From Methanosarcinaceae archaeon (GTDB lineage: Archaea; Halobacteriota; Methanosarcinia; Methanosarcinales; Methanosarcinaceae), in NCBI GenBank assembly GCA_030611265.1, contig JAUWQD010000023.1, positions 1 through 40,776 on the forward strand: DNA of 40,776 nucleotides, read 5' to 3'. The position numbers and the translations under genes were made by a program. Below the pieces are notes generated by a model. The model was given only the letters and a program-made list of their open reading frames with translations, was not told the origin of the DNA and searched no databases. How positions within the stretch are numbered: position 1 is the stretch's first letter; each line of letters opens with the position of its first letter. This document shows positions 25,153-32,364 of the stretch, piece after piece.

Positions 25153-25602
25153 GATTGCTCTCCATATCGACTATCAAAATTATATAATGATTCCATAAAT
25201 TTCAATTTATAATAATTTTTCTCATGAAAATAGTATCATTTTGTCTTTTTCTTATTGGCGCCTATTAATGACATATAAAAATTTATTTTGGTTTTGGCTG
25301 TCAATTCATTTTGTGTTGTGACATCTTAAATTGTTACATTTATATTGCATAATGATAACATTTGCGTTCATATGCGGTCGATTTTTAGTTGAATTTACCG
25401 CAGATTTGGTTGTATTGTTTCTGTAACAGCAAACTTTTTGACAGCCCCTTTTGATTTATTGCCTTACCGAGCATGAAACCTCTATCGTCCGCAATAACTA
25501 TCCCTGTACTGAATTGTACAGGGTCTTCATATACTTAAATAAAACGATTTCTTACTTTGAATGCTGAGGTGGTTATCAACCCTTACCCAAATCCCGTGTG
25601 TA
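25153..25602. other. Right non-coding part of the inserted element, upstream of the DUF262 gene
   Basis: AT-rich, no gene visible. It contains the promoter of the DUF262-HEPN operon and an 8-bp perfect hairpin at 25502-25523. Confidence 0.45.
25502..25523. repeat. Perfect 8-bp hairpin
   Basis: CCCTGTAC (25502-25509), a 6-base loop, and GTACAGGG (25516-25523). It lies within the element's right flank. It may be a terminator, a regulator site or an old insertion-element end. Confidence 0.45.
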
Positions 25603-25670
25603 GGGCTTTGTGTACAAAGTACAGCCTGTGTATAAAGTCGAGACATAATTCGACTTTATACACAAAGCCC
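25603..25670. repeat. 68-bp near-palindromic unit at the right end of the element
   Basis: Begins GGGCTTTGTGTACAAAGT and ends ACTTTATACACAAAGCCC. Internally TGTGTATAAAGTCG repeats the arm. The first 45 bases resemble 23151-23197. This is the structure of a small inverted-repeat element (MITE). Confidence 0.7.
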
Positions 25671-25740
25671 CATCAATGACAATAACAACTTCATTTACAG
25701 TAGATTGAAGCACCTTACCACTCAGGCCATTTGCACCGCA
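25671..25740 (-). pseudogene. Internal fragment of the decayed second nadK
   Basis: Minus-strand reading LSGKVLQSTVNEVVIVID matches intact NadK LNGEALPSATNEVVI and then jumps to the VIVID that precedes DGQH. The copy therefore has an internal deletion as well as the insertion, and its 5' half is gone. Confidence 0.75.
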
Positions 25741-25763
25741 TCAGGGGAGGTAATAGCTACGTA

Positions 25764-25958
25764 TTATGCGAATGATTTTGATTCGGGGATGGAGAGATCA
25801 TCCTCAATCAATCCCTGCACATGCAATTCTATGGCTTCATGCATATTCCGCTCTATTTCTTCACGGGTAACTCCCGTAGCAACACAGCCTGATAAATCCG
25901 GTGAATACGCCGAATAATTATTGTTTGCTTTCTCGATTACAACAAGGAAACGATACAT
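25764..25958 (-). CDS. Orphan HicB-family antitoxin, truncated at the C-terminus
   Basis: The 64-aa product has a typical HicB core: YRFLVVIEKANNNYSAYSPD, LSGCVATGVTREEIERNMHE and AIELHVQGLIEDDLSIPESK. It ends …SFA with TAA, but the frame continues beyond that stop as YVAI…, which is the usual family ending (…SFAEYVAI). So a nonsense codon removes the last few residues. No hicA gene is next to it: to the left lies the nadK remnant, and the intact nadK ends 17 bases upstream. It may still be functional as a solitary HicB, a common situation in archaea and cyanobacteria. Confidence 0.8.
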   Translation of the reverse strand: MYRFLVVIEKANNNYSAYSPDLSGCVATGVTREEIERNMHEAIELHVQGLIEDDLSIPESKSFA

Positions 25959-25975
25959 ATCTATTTCTCCATTAA

Positions 25976-26818
25976 CTACGCCAATTTACTTTGAACCTTA
26001 GTATAGAACCCGCTGATCGTTGTTCTCACAAAACGTGCGGGATGTTCTGCCTTTGTTAATGTAATAATATCATGCTCAACGATGGTATAAGTGTGCTGCC
26101 CGTCAATTACAATGACCGCCTCTTTTTCAGGATTTGTCAACTCAACCCTAAGAGTACTGTCCAAAGGAACAACCCAGGGTCGTGACGATAACTTGAACGG
26201 TGCCAGAGGCACGATCAATGCAGCATCCACGCGCGGGTCGATGATAGGCCCGCCTGCGCTCATGGCATAGGCAGTCGAACCCGTAGGGGTTGCAAATACT
26301 ACACCATCCGCGCGTAGTTCACCAAGTTCCCACTCATCCACACTGATCTTGTATGTAAGGATCTTCGCGGGTTTAGCCGTGATTATAACCACTTCATTGG
26401 TAGCGGATGGAAGCGCCTCACCATTCAATTGAACCGACAATCTTTGTCGTTCACCATATTTGAAACCGGCCAGCACATTTTCGATTGTCTCGATCGCATC
26501 TTCAGGATCCACATCAACCAAAAAACCAAGTGTGCCCATATTTACAGCAAGGATTGGAAGAGGATCATCCATTTTTGAGATATTACGAAGCACCGTCCCA
26601 TCACCGCCAACAGATATTATGAACTCTACACCATCCTCTCGCATCTTATTCACAGGCACCACAATGTCGCCTTCAACACCCAATGCCTTGGCTGTCATTG
26701 GTGCGAGCGCAATATCAACTTTAGGTTCAAACCTTTTCAAAATAGTCTTAACCATCTCAAGAGCATCCACATGGTCACATCTTGACACAATACCAATCTT
26801 GTTTACCATATTTACCAT
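25976..26818 (-). CDS. nadK: NAD kinase
   Basis: The 280-aa enzyme phosphorylates NAD+ to NADP+. It has GGDGT at residues 71-75, NE at 141-142, and the ribose-binding TPTGSTAY at 177-184. It starts four bases after the IMPase gene; a strong GAGGGGG overlaps that gene's end and is seven bases before the ATG, so translation is coupled. NAD kinase and an inositol-phosphatase-like protein are fused in Methanocaldococcus, and here they are adjacent. A second, decayed copy of the gene follows to the left, split by an insertion. Confidence 0.95.
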   Translation of the reverse strand: MVNMVNKIGIVSRCDHVDALEMVKTILKRFEPKVDIALAPMTAKALGVEGDIVVPVNKMREDGVEFIISVGGDGTVLRNISKMDDPLPILAVNMGTLGFLVDVDPEDAIETIENVLAGFKYGERQRLSVQLNGEALPSATNEVVIITAKPAKILTYKISVDEWELGELRADGVVFATPTGSTAYAMSAGGPIIDPRVDAALIVPLAPFKLSSRPWVVPLDSTLRVELTNPEKEAVIVIDGQHTYTIVEHDIITLTKAEHPARFVRTTISGFYTKVQSKLA

Positions 26819-26822
26819 TAAA

Positions 26823-27632
26823 TTACCCCCTCGAATTCAATTTCAAAATATCCATGTGGGCATGTCCATTGGATGCAACCATATCCACACGATTCATAAG
26901 ACCATTGGGCAGTTTAAGCGGGTCACCAAGTTCATTGGAAACCATCCCTCCTGCCTTTTCAAGTATAAAGTTCCCTGCCGCAACATCGGTCAGCCGCAAA
27001 GCCCTGCGAACGTCAACAAATGCATCCATCCTGCCGGATGCAACATAACATAATTCCAGCGCCACACTGCCAAGTATCCTTATCCTTCGAACCCCTTTGC
27101 ATAATATAGACGTTCGTTCAACATGAGGACGATAACCATATGCACTTATACAAAAATCATGAATCTCCGAATTATCAGATGGACTTATCGACTTGCCATT
27201 CAAGTATGCACCCTTGCCGGACCCTGCATGATATGTATCCCCATTTGCAAGATTCGTTACGTAGCCAAATGAAACGTCGGATAGGTCAGGTTTTGCTATA
27301 GCAATGGATACACTGTAGAATGGAATGCCAAAAGCCGCATTGTATGTCCCATCAAGAGGGTCAAGTATAATAGAGACTTCAGGTTCATCCTCCTCCCCGA
27401 TCATTATATCCCCTGCTTCTTCGCTGAGGAGCCGCATCGACCTGCCGTCATCCTTCAAAATCGTGAGTATTGCATCTTCGGCTACTGCATCGATCTTCTT
27501 TGTTGGGGTTCCGTCAGCCCCCATATAAACAGTGCTGTAGGCATCACTGCTACCTACCATGTCTTCAATAGCATCTGCTGCAGCCTGCGATGCGCGGTTG
27601 CATAATTCCAAAAGATCAGGATCGGATGCCAT
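26823..27632 (-). CDS. Inositol-monophosphatase/fructose-1,6-bisphosphatase (archaeal type IV)
   Basis: The 269-aa Mg-dependent phosphatase contains DAVAED (48-53), SEEAG (70-74), the metal motif DPLDGT (91-96) and, in the C-terminal half, LRLTDVAAGNFILEKAGG with the last ligand Asp. Archaeal members dephosphorylate both inositol phosphate and fructose 1,6-bisphosphate, giving the gluconeogenic counterpart to the phosphofructokinase at 6562. No clear Shine-Dalgarno precedes the ATG, which lies 52 bases after a terminator-like hairpin; the gene therefore probably has its own promoter and short leader. It overlaps functionally with nadK, which follows after four bases. Confidence 0.9.
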   Translation of the reverse strand: MASDPDLLELCNRASQAAADAIEDMVGSSDAYSTVYMGADGTPTKKIDAVAEDAILTILKDDGRSMRLLSEEAGDIMIGEEDEPEVSIILDPLDGTYNAAFGIPFYSVSIAIAKPDLSDVSFGYVTNLANGDTYHAGSGKGAYLNGKSISPSDNSEIHDFCISAYGYRPHVERTSILCKGVRRIRILGSVALELCYVASGRMDAFVDVRRALRLTDVAAGNFILEKAGGMVSNELGDPLKLPNGLMNRVDMVASNGHAHMDILKLNSRG

Positions 27633-27673
27633 AAATTGTGGGGAAATGATAATGATAAATGTAAAGTTAAAAA

Positions 27674-27698
27674 CAATGGGGATATTAAATGCCCATTG
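27674..27698 (-). terminator. Intrinsic terminator of the GAPDH gene
   Basis: CAATGGG and CCCATTG form a perfect 7-bp stem with an 11-base loop around the GAPDH stop codon. On the minus strand it is followed by GTTTTTAACTTT, a T-rich tract, which is the arrangement of a terminator. Confidence 0.6.
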
Positions 27699-28692
27699 CC
27701 TTGTTTGTTTTCGCTATCGATTTTGCACCGTCTGACTCCATCTCCATCATAGCACGGATGGCATCCACATTTTCGGGGATCACATCGGATTCCTGATGGA
27801 TAGCCTGGAAGAAGTACAATTCATCTTCATACATAGTAATAGATTCATCCCAGACGCAAGTCTCCCACATGTCACTTCTTGGACGGTCAAGATCCCTTGC
27901 AAGTTCCATTATCTCGGCAGTCGATGTGATTCCCTGCCCGACAAACCTAACACGGGACTGCATTGCAAGAACACTCTCAACGTCCTGTGCCGTGCACTCG
28001 TCCCTGAATTCCATATTAAGGGTATGCATGTGCATCAATGTAGTTGGAAGTTTGACAGCCGTTGTCGCAATATCAATATGCGGCAAAATAGTATTCACAT
28101 CAGGACCGTGGTGTGATGGAAGTGTTATTGGATTTGGAATAATCGCATTGATCGGACCGTGTTTGATATCACCGGGATCGGCTGCCCTTCTAAGGAGCGT
28201 CACACGAACTTTCTTGATACCAAATTCCTTGTCAAGAGGCGAAATTACCCTGCAAAGACCGGTCGTGTTGCATGAGACAACCCTGACAAAGTCTTTTCCA
28301 AGGGATTCACTGTAATTTGCATCAGCATTGAAAGAACAGTCTGCAAGTTTATGGTCCTCTCCACCCTGCCATATTGCTTTGACTCCTGCTTTCTCATAGA
28401 GAGATTTGTTCTTCTCTCCAATACCGCCAGGTGTACAATCAACAACAACATCGGCACTATTGATCATATCATCCACTGTACCGGCTGCTTCTATACCGGC
28501 ATTTTTGAAATCATTGACCCTGTCAGCAAGCGTATAGACATCATACCCTTTATCGTGTGCCATAGCAGCCTCGAAATTAGGTCTTGTCTTTGCAACGCCT
28601 ACAACTTCCATATCATCCTGCAGACGAACAGCATCTGCAACCCTCTTACCTATAGTGCCATATCCATTTACTGCAACTTTCACTTTTGCCAT
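27685..28692 (-). CDS. gap: Glyceraldehyde-3-phosphate dehydrogenase, archaeal type II
   Basis: The 335-aa enzyme has the Rossmann loop NGYGTIGKRV at 9-18 and the catalytic cysteine in SCNTTGLCR (C141). The archaeal type is distant from the bacterial and eukaryotic enzyme and uses NADP+ or NAD+. It serves gluconeogenesis in methanogens. GGGAGG lies seven bases before the ATG. The neighbours IMPase/FBPase, and the more distant PFK and glycogen cluster, place it in sugar-phosphate metabolism. Confidence 0.95.
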   Translation of the reverse strand: MAKVKVAVNGYGTIGKRVADAVRLQDDMEVVGVAKTRPNFEAAMAHDKGYDVYTLADRVNDFKNAGIEAAGTVDDMINSADVVVDCTPGGIGEKNKSLYEKAGVKAIWQGGEDHKLADCSFNADANYSESLGKDFVRVVSCNTTGLCRVISPLDKEFGIKKVRVTLLRRAADPGDIKHGPINAIIPNPITLPSHHGPDVNTILPHIDIATTAVKLPTTLMHMHTLNMEFRDECTAQDVESVLAMQSRVRFVGQGITSTAEIMELARDLDRPRSDMWETCVWDESITMYEDELYFFQAIHQESDVIPENVDAIRAMMEMESDGAKSIAKTNKAMGI

Positions 28693-28883
28693 TTAAAATC
28701 CTCCCATACGTATTTGCCACAATTTTAACTAATTGGGCAGTTAATTTGGATAACCAACTGAAATCAATTACATTAATGTTGTGTTAACTGTCAGTTATTA
28801 ATAAATAAGTGTCGATATCGCATCGGCTCCCGCGAAATTATTCAATAATTATTCTATTCAACACGCACCCCAATACGTTATAT

Positions 28884-29072
28884 TTACTTTTCAATAATTA
28901 TAGTTTCCCCTTTAGTGAAATCGACTTCCTTTATCGAACCCGAAATAACTTTTTTGTCCCCGAATATCCCGGTCAGTTCGACGGAATCACCATTAACAAT
29001 CATTCTTGTCACAGACTCCATAACCACTTCCCGCTCATCACCACGAACAAGTATAGCATTTAGTTCACACAT
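28884..29072 (-). CDS. cooT: CooT-family nickel-binding protein
   Basis: The 62-aa protein begins MCELNAILVRGDEREVVMES, the CooT pattern in which Cys2 binds Ni(II) as a dimer. The rest is a beta-rich fold (VELTGIFGDKKVISGSIKEV). CooT helps mature carbon monoxide dehydrogenase with nickel in Rhodospirillum, and archaeal homologues occur in methanogens, though their client is not proven. GGAG is nine bases before the ATG. It lies between GAPDH and the DUF89 gene on the minus strand. Confidence 0.85.
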   Translation of the reverse strand: MCELNAILVRGDEREVVMESVTRMIVNGDSVELTGIFGDKKVISGSIKEVDFTKGETIIIEK

Positions 29073-29118
29073 TTTTTATATCTCCACTACTTAGCCATTA
29101 AACATAATAGATTGGACA

Positions 29119-29997
29119 TCAAACGTTCACTAACTTTGCGACTGAATAGCCCACCTCAAGTCCCATGTCTTTTGCCACACTTTCGCACTTTGTGCGAAGC
29201 AAATAAGCGATCGGACCTAAGTTTCTCTCTGAAAGTGTCTCATAATTTGCCATTCCCTTACTCATAATAAGTGATGCATTCTCAAACGCATCCATAAGTT
29301 CTTTGGGAGCCTCATCAAAACAAACACCAATCGCATGTGAACCCGTAGTCAGTACACGATCGACCATTTTATCGATCTCAAACTCATGCACATCATCCAT
29401 TGTTACATCATTGAGTATTGGAGCACCACGAACTACCAAAGTGATATTTCCACCCATCTTTTTGATAATATCAAATACCAGTGTATCAAGCAGTATCTCA
29501 CCGCAATTGTCAACAATATAGACCACGTCATCAAGCATATCGAGCATTTGTGGAGTGTCATCAACATCCAGCCCGCGCCTGAACAGTTCTGTGAAAGTCT
29601 CATCGAATACATCAGGCGCAACGTCAAATCCCATTACCCCAAAATCAAAATAATTACCTATTACAGATGCGAGTACGGCACGACTGAATATCTCCCCATC
29701 TTCCGGCTCACCTTCATATATCAGCTTCTTCGCAATAGGCAACACTTCATTTACAACCTTGTTGCTGATTTGTTTCAGTTTTAGATATGGATCAACATCA
29801 CCTAAAACCTCATACGCCTTGCGGTGCATTGCCGTTGAAAGATACCCGGCAGGAGTATCAGGTTTGTATTTACGGTTTAGTACATCAATTCCTGCCATGA
29901 CAGTCTTGTGTATCAATTGTTCATCGTCGGTCGATAATTTTGCTTCGTAGTGTACTCTTGAGAGCATACAATGTGGACAGCGTGCGTCAATTTTCAT
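29119..29997 (-). CDS. DUF89/ARMT1-like metal-dependent phosphatase (damage-control phosphatase)
   Basis: The true start is the ATG at 29997 (GGGATAA just before it); a longer reading from 30090 is an extension with no ribosome-binding site. The 292-aa protein begins KIDARCPHCMLSRVHYEAKL (CxxC, typical of subfamily II), has GNYFDFGVMGFDV, and the metal-binding run VDNCGEILLDTLVFD (Asp/Asn ligands), and RGAPILNDVT. Such enzymes remove phosphate from damaged sugar or cofactor phosphates. It is 46 bases upstream of cooT on the same strand and divergent from the secreted phosphatase. Confidence 0.85.
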   Translation of the reverse strand: MKIDARCPHCMLSRVHYEAKLSTDDEQLIHKTVMAGIDVLNRKYKPDTPAGYLSTAMHRKAYEVLGDVDPYLKLKQISNKVVNEVLPIAKKLIYEGEPEDGEIFSRAVLASVIGNYFDFGVMGFDVAPDVFDETFTELFRRGLDVDDTPQMLDMLDDVVYIVDNCGEILLDTLVFDIIKKMGGNITLVVRGAPILNDVTMDDVHEFEIDKMVDRVLTTGSHAIGVCFDEAPKELMDAFENASLIMSKGMANYETLSERNLGPIAYLLRTKCESVAKDMGLEVGYSVAKLVNV

Positions 29998-30096
29998 GTG
30001 ATTATCCCTTTTGGTCCCCTTTATTGTTAAGGATACTACAAATGACCGCATGTAAAATAAGTGTAACCTTGGTAAAACCGCAATACACATAGCATA

Positions 30097-30106
30097 TTTT
30101 TTATAC
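30097..30106 (+). promoter_or_regulatory. Box A of the alkaline-phosphatase-like gene
   Basis: TTTTTTATAC about 26-30 bases before the ATG at 30129, with no Shine-Dalgarno, so the mRNA is probably leaderless. Confidence 0.5.
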
Positions 30107-30128
30107 AGAGTGTTTTATTTTACTTCCA

Positions 30129-31586
30129 ATGAACCAAAATACATCACATTCTAGCTCCACAAGAATCCTATTATTAACACTGATATCATTACTATTATTC
30201 TCATTTTTACCCATACCAGCCATTGCATCAACCCTTGTAGAAGTAAATCCCGTAAACACACCGGATGGCGCAGTTATCCTGATTATAGACGGACTTAGTG
30301 CCCCATATATCTATCCCGAACTTACCCCTTACGCAATTGATGGAATGGTACTCAATAAAGCAGTCGTACATAATATTTCACAAATTGCTCAAAACAGTGC
30401 GCGTGTTGTGGATATCCGCGCACCCCGGACTTACACAGAGGCAGGACATTCTGTCATTGTAACCGGAAATTCCGGTGCAGATGGTGAAGTAGTCGGCTGT
30501 TCCGATGCTACCATCTATGACATGGCGCATGACAATGGATATCTTGCCCTTGCAGTGCTTGAGATGGGTGATTTTTATGAAATGCGCGCCGAGCAGGACA
30601 TTATCCTGTATGATGAAACAAATTCTATCAACAATCCAACGATCATGATGTCTACATCAAAACATATCGATGTCGATGTTCCACAGTATGTTGTTGAAGC
30701 GATGGAAATGCGCGCAGAAGGAGCATATGATTATGTCAACCGATTTCCCGAAAGTTCGGGGGAACGATATGATGCATACAACAGGTGGGCGATCGATACT
30801 GCTGGCGACATCATCATATCGATGAGTGAAAGTGCGCCCGGACAAAAGTATATTCTTACCATAAACGCAGGCGCGATTGATAGTTCCGGACACTATCGAA
30901 GGAACAGCGGATATATTGAGAATATCGAGGGTATCGATACAGCGATTATGCCACTGTATGAACTGTGCATCGAAAACAATCTTGTATTCATACTTACGGC
31001 AGACCATGGAATGGCATTTGCGACAGATGATGTTCGCGGAGGTCATCAGGCTGAAAAGTATGCGGTCACTTCCGAAGCGCAGATGATACCGTTCATTGTT
31101 CATGCACCCAATGTTGATGCTCAAGTTATCGATGGTGAATTCGGACAGGAGGATATTGCCCCGACGATTCTCAGCCTATTGAACATCCCGAACGGATTAG
31201 GATTTGCGGATGGTAGCGACATTGGTCTGAAAGATTACGTGAACATAAAAGTCGATGCGCCGGCTTCAAGTAGTGTGGAACTGGTGCGCGATGGAGTGAT
31301 TATTGCATCCGCATCCGATGACGGTGACGATGAATATCTATTTGTTGGAATTGAACCGGAAGTTAACTATACCGTGCGCACAGGTGGTGCACTCGGTGCA
31401 CAAAATGGCATGATGGAACAAGAAGTGTTCGCAGATTCAGATATGATGATCGAATTTACGGCACAGGCTGTGACTTCTGAAAATGGGGGTTTTTTCCAGA
31501 ACATGCGACACCTCATCGGCGGGGTTTTGATCGTGTTGATAAATGTTATTGGATTGGTGATTATTGTGAGGATATTGAAGGAATAA
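30129..31586 (+). CDS. Secreted alkaline-phosphatase-superfamily hydrolase, membrane-anchored at the C-terminus
   Basis: The 485-aa protein has an N-terminal signal helix (residues 12-32, LLLTLISLLLFSFLPIPAIA) with a possible cleavage after AIAS, and a C-terminal transmembrane helix around 460-482. Between them are the metal-site motifs of the superfamily: LIIDGLSAP (D54), AGHSVIVTGNSG with the Thr nucleophile (T112), DSSGHYR, ILTADHGM and GGHQAEKY. It should hydrolyse phosphate or sulphate esters outside the cell, or act on phosphodiester lipids. An Ig-like segment (…SSSVELVRDGVIIASASDDG) follows the catalytic domain. Substrate unknown. Confidence 0.83.
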   Translation: MNQNTSHSSSTRILLLTLISLLLFSFLPIPAIASTLVEVNPVNTPDGAVILIIDGLSAPYIYPELTPYAIDGMVLNKAVVHNISQIAQNSARVVDIRAPRTYTEAGHSVIVTGNSGADGEVVGCSDATIYDMAHDNGYLALAVLEMGDFYEMRAEQDIILYDETNSINNPTIMMSTSKHIDVDVPQYVVEAMEMRAEGAYDYVNRFPESSGERYDAYNRWAIDTAGDIIISMSESAPGQKYILTINAGAIDSSGHYRRNSGYIENIEGIDTAIMPLYELCIENNLVFILTADHGMAFATDDVRGGHQAEKYAVTSEAQMIPFIVHAPNVDAQVIDGEFGQEDIAPTILSLLNIPNGLGFADGSDIGLKDYVNIKVDAPASSSVELVRDGVIIASASDDGDDEYLFVGIEPEVNYTVRTGGALGAQNGMMEQEVFADSDMMIEFTAQAVTSENGGFFQNMRHLIGGVLIVLINVIGLVIIVRILKE

Positions 31587-31831
31587 GTAGATGTAATTGG
31601 GATTTTACCCACATAAACAGTATAGTGAACAGGTGTACGACATCCATTCTACAATACAAGTTTTGTAAAACCTAAATCCCACACATCCTCAGCGCGCACC
31701 CATCTTTGCACAAAAAGAGAAAAGGCATGGATTTGCCGATCAATACTGTCGTAAAATCTTCTTTAGAAAACGTTAAAGTATTGTCAGATATAAAATACCA
31801 CTTGATAAAATGAGTGAAGTAAAGACAACAG

Positions 31832-32110
31832 TTAGTCTTCCATCAAGTTTTCCATGATCCCTGAATAGAACTCGCACCACTCATCAAAATCGCATCCTGA
31901 GTTCCATGGCATGCCGTTCCTGAACTTAATAACAAGATCGTAATATTCCTGCGACATCCATGGTGCCTTAAAGTCCACCTGGTCAAAGTCGCCCCAGTCT
32001 CCAAGGGTCTCAAGAACTGGCAATCCACACTCAACGGCCGTCCGGTAGAGCGGAGTATTCGGGTACGGCGTGAAGAACGAAAGCAATACATCCATGCGGT
32101 TAAGACAGTC
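31832..32110 (-). pseudogene. C-terminal remnant of a B12-binding radical-SAM protein
   Basis: The reading from about 32095 gives MDVLLSFFTPYPNTPLYRTA, then VECGLPVLETLGDWGDFDQV and …KAPWMSQEYYDLVIKFRN. This is the tail of the B12-binding radical-SAM family. The N-terminal cobalamin and CxxxCxxC domains are absent; the reading frame runs on to the right only into the promoter and body of the tRNA gene on the other strand. The truncation point thus lies immediately upstream of the tRNA promoter. Confidence 0.7.
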
Positions 32111-32147
32111 AAATAATAGCATTGCGGTCACTTTTGTGTAGAAAACT

Positions 32148-32154
32148 TTAATAC
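32148..32154 (+). promoter_or_regulatory. Box A of the tRNA-Arg gene
   Basis: TTTAATA preceded by a BRE-like GAAAAC, 29-35 bases before the tRNA's first base. Confidence 0.6.
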
Positions 32155-32182
32155 ATCTTATCTCTATCAAGAGGTACCATGT

Positions 32183-32282
32183 GGGCTCGTAGGGTAGCCA
32201 GGACATCCTAATGGGCTTCGAAATAATTGCATTGCAGTTATGAAGACACCCATTGACTCGCGTTCGAATCGCGGCGGGCCCG
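32183..32282 (+). tRNA. tRNA-Arg (anticodon TCG), intron-containing
   Basis: The acceptor arms GGGCTCG (32183-32189) and CGGGCCC (32275-32281) pair with one G-T, with G as discriminator at 32282. The anticodon loop is CTTCGAA with TCG anticodon; stem ATGGG pairs with CCCAT at 32249-32253. The T-arm is TCGCG-TTCGAAT-CGCGG (32258-32274). The D-arm is acceptable, with a wobble pair. After removing the intron (32222-32247) the mature tRNA is 74 bases. No CCA is encoded, and the gene is followed by a T-rich stretch. It reads CGA/CGG-type arginine codons (wobble 34 T). Confidence 0.93.
32222..32247 (+). other. 26-nt intron of tRNA-Arg with canonical bulge-helix-bulge
   Basis: The exon helix CTTC (32216-32219) pairs with GAAG (32242-32245), four base pairs. 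Each side has a three-base bulge, GAA (32220-32222) and ACA (32246-32248), cut after its second base. Inside, ATAATTGC (32223-32230) pairs with GCAGTTAT (32234-32241) around a three-base loop. This is exactly the substrate of the archaeal splicing endonuclease, at the classic position 37/38. Confidence 0.92.
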
Positions 32283-32364
32283 TTTCTTTTGTTTTTTCGA
32301 TCAAAGGTTTCTGGATCATACACATTTAGACGTCAATAGCAACATACAAATACTATGATTAATA

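Larger units (their letters stand above)
23151..25670. mobile_element. 2.5-kb insertion with 18-bp perfect terminal inverted repeats carrying a DUF262-HEPN cassette
   Basis: The left end is GGGCTTTGTGTATAAAGT and the right end its exact reverse complement. The insertion splits a decayed nadK: the sequence on the right side (minus strand reading …VIVID, ATTGATG) and on the left side (ATTAATG, ING…) shows an approximately 8-bp target duplication with one mismatch. No transposase is visible, so the element is non-autonomous or has lost it. The right end is itself a 68-bp near-palindrome (25603-25670) that shares about 45 bases with the left end, so the unit may consist of two small inverted-repeat elements that have captured the DNA between them. 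Cargo: a DUF262 gene and a HEPN gene, with two non-coding flanks. Confidence 0.75.

Noticed and set aside
26460-27053. A 197-aa plus-strand frame across nadK and the IMPase gene
   Set aside because: It runs antisense to two well-identified enzymes and across their junction; composition reflects the opposite strand.
30657-31124. A 155-aa minus-strand frame
   Set aside because: Antisense to the alkaline-phosphatase-like gene; no coding features.
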